From NCBI GenBank assembly GCA_035690425.1, contig DASSKO010000026.1, forward strand, positions 1-33,210: a DNA stretch of 33,210 nucleotides, in the 5' to 3' direction. The position numbers were made by a program, and so were the translations under genes. Origin of the DNA: DASSKO01 sp035690425. GTDB taxonomy: Bacteria; Actinomycetota; Actinomycetes; Propionibacteriales; Nocardioidaceae. Shown in pieces: positions 33,193-33,210 of this stretch. The stretch's first letter is position 1. The number at the start of each line of letters is the position of its first letter. The notes under the pieces were generated by a model. It made no database searches, was not told where the DNA came from, and worked only from the letters and a program-made list of their open reading frames with translations.

Positions 33193-33210
33193 TGGTGTCA
33201 GCCTATGGCG
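33188..33210 (+). CDS. ISL3-family transposase, first codons only
   Basis: GTG at 33188 encodes VRGVSLW before the window ends, like the MRxVxLWRxLLGVE opening of actinobacterial ISL3 transposases. AGGAGA lies 5 bases upstream. Only seven residues are visible, so family assignment rests on this short start and on the terminal repeat. Confidence 0.6.

Larger units (their letters stand above)
33076..33210 (+). mobile_element. Left end of an ISL3-family insertion sequence
   Basis: GGCTCTTCTGACATATCTG at 33076 resembles the GGCTCTTC-type terminal inverted repeats of ISL3-family elements such as corynebacterial IS31831. A transposase start follows about 110 bases in. Only the left end is in the window. 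The 190-base gap between the GntR gene and this end (32886-33075) shows no gene. Confidence 0.7.

Overview
This window is high-GC DNA with dense, short-spaced genes, frequent GTG and TTG starts, many 4-base stop/start overlaps and alanine-, arginine- and aspartate-rich proteins. That points to an actinobacterium. The type II NADH dehydrogenase, EtfD-like and FadE5-like proteins resemble their mycobacterial counterparts closely, and the overall gene set fits the Nocardioides group (Propionibacteriales). The genus is an inference. Almost everything is chromosomal housekeeping or catabolic content, and the only mobile element is an ISL3-type insertion sequence entering at the right edge.

Left part (1-6200): on the minus strand, a TPP riboswitch leads into a sodium:solute symporter and a LuxE-like adenylate-forming protein that runs off the edge, probably a thiamin-responsive uptake/salvage operon. 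Divergent to it are ndh (type II NADH dehydrogenase) and an EtfD-like membrane Fe-S oxidoreductase, both of which feed electrons to menaquinone.

6200-12850: a ribbon-helix-helix protein, a DUF4097 protein and a 49-residue basic protein form a small plus-strand operon with a likely self-regulated, leaderless promoter. A 17-bp hairpin terminator separates it from a convergent betaine-type ABC uptake operon (proV-proW-proX). dcd and a one-pass coiled-coil protein follow. Two related copies of a ~107-bp palindromic repeat lie in the gaps at 6199 and 11515.

12900-17550: tRNA-Gly(CCC), then minus-strand genes for a PH-domain membrane protein, a dienelactone-hydrolase-like enzyme, an SRPBCC protein and a TetR regulator. 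The TetR gene diverges across a palindromic operator from a 31-residue membrane peptide and a membrane protein. An Rrf2 regulator and a TauE/SafE exporter gene follow, with a palindrome in the exporter promoter.

17600-29500: fadE5-like acyl-CoA dehydrogenase, a DEAD-box helicase, a thioredoxin/NHL protein, a fused SecDF, then paaN divergent from a GNAT gene and a 3-hydroxyacyl-CoA dehydrogenase, and a frameshifted small cysteine-rich gene. FadE5, the 3-hydroxyacyl-CoA dehydrogenase, PaaN, EtfD and NDH-2 together suggest fatty and aromatic acid oxidation drained into a menaquinone respiratory chain.

29600-33210: a threonine-synthase-like gene, an overlapping GntR-MFS pair, and the left end of an ISL3 element whose leader can fold over its own transposase start.
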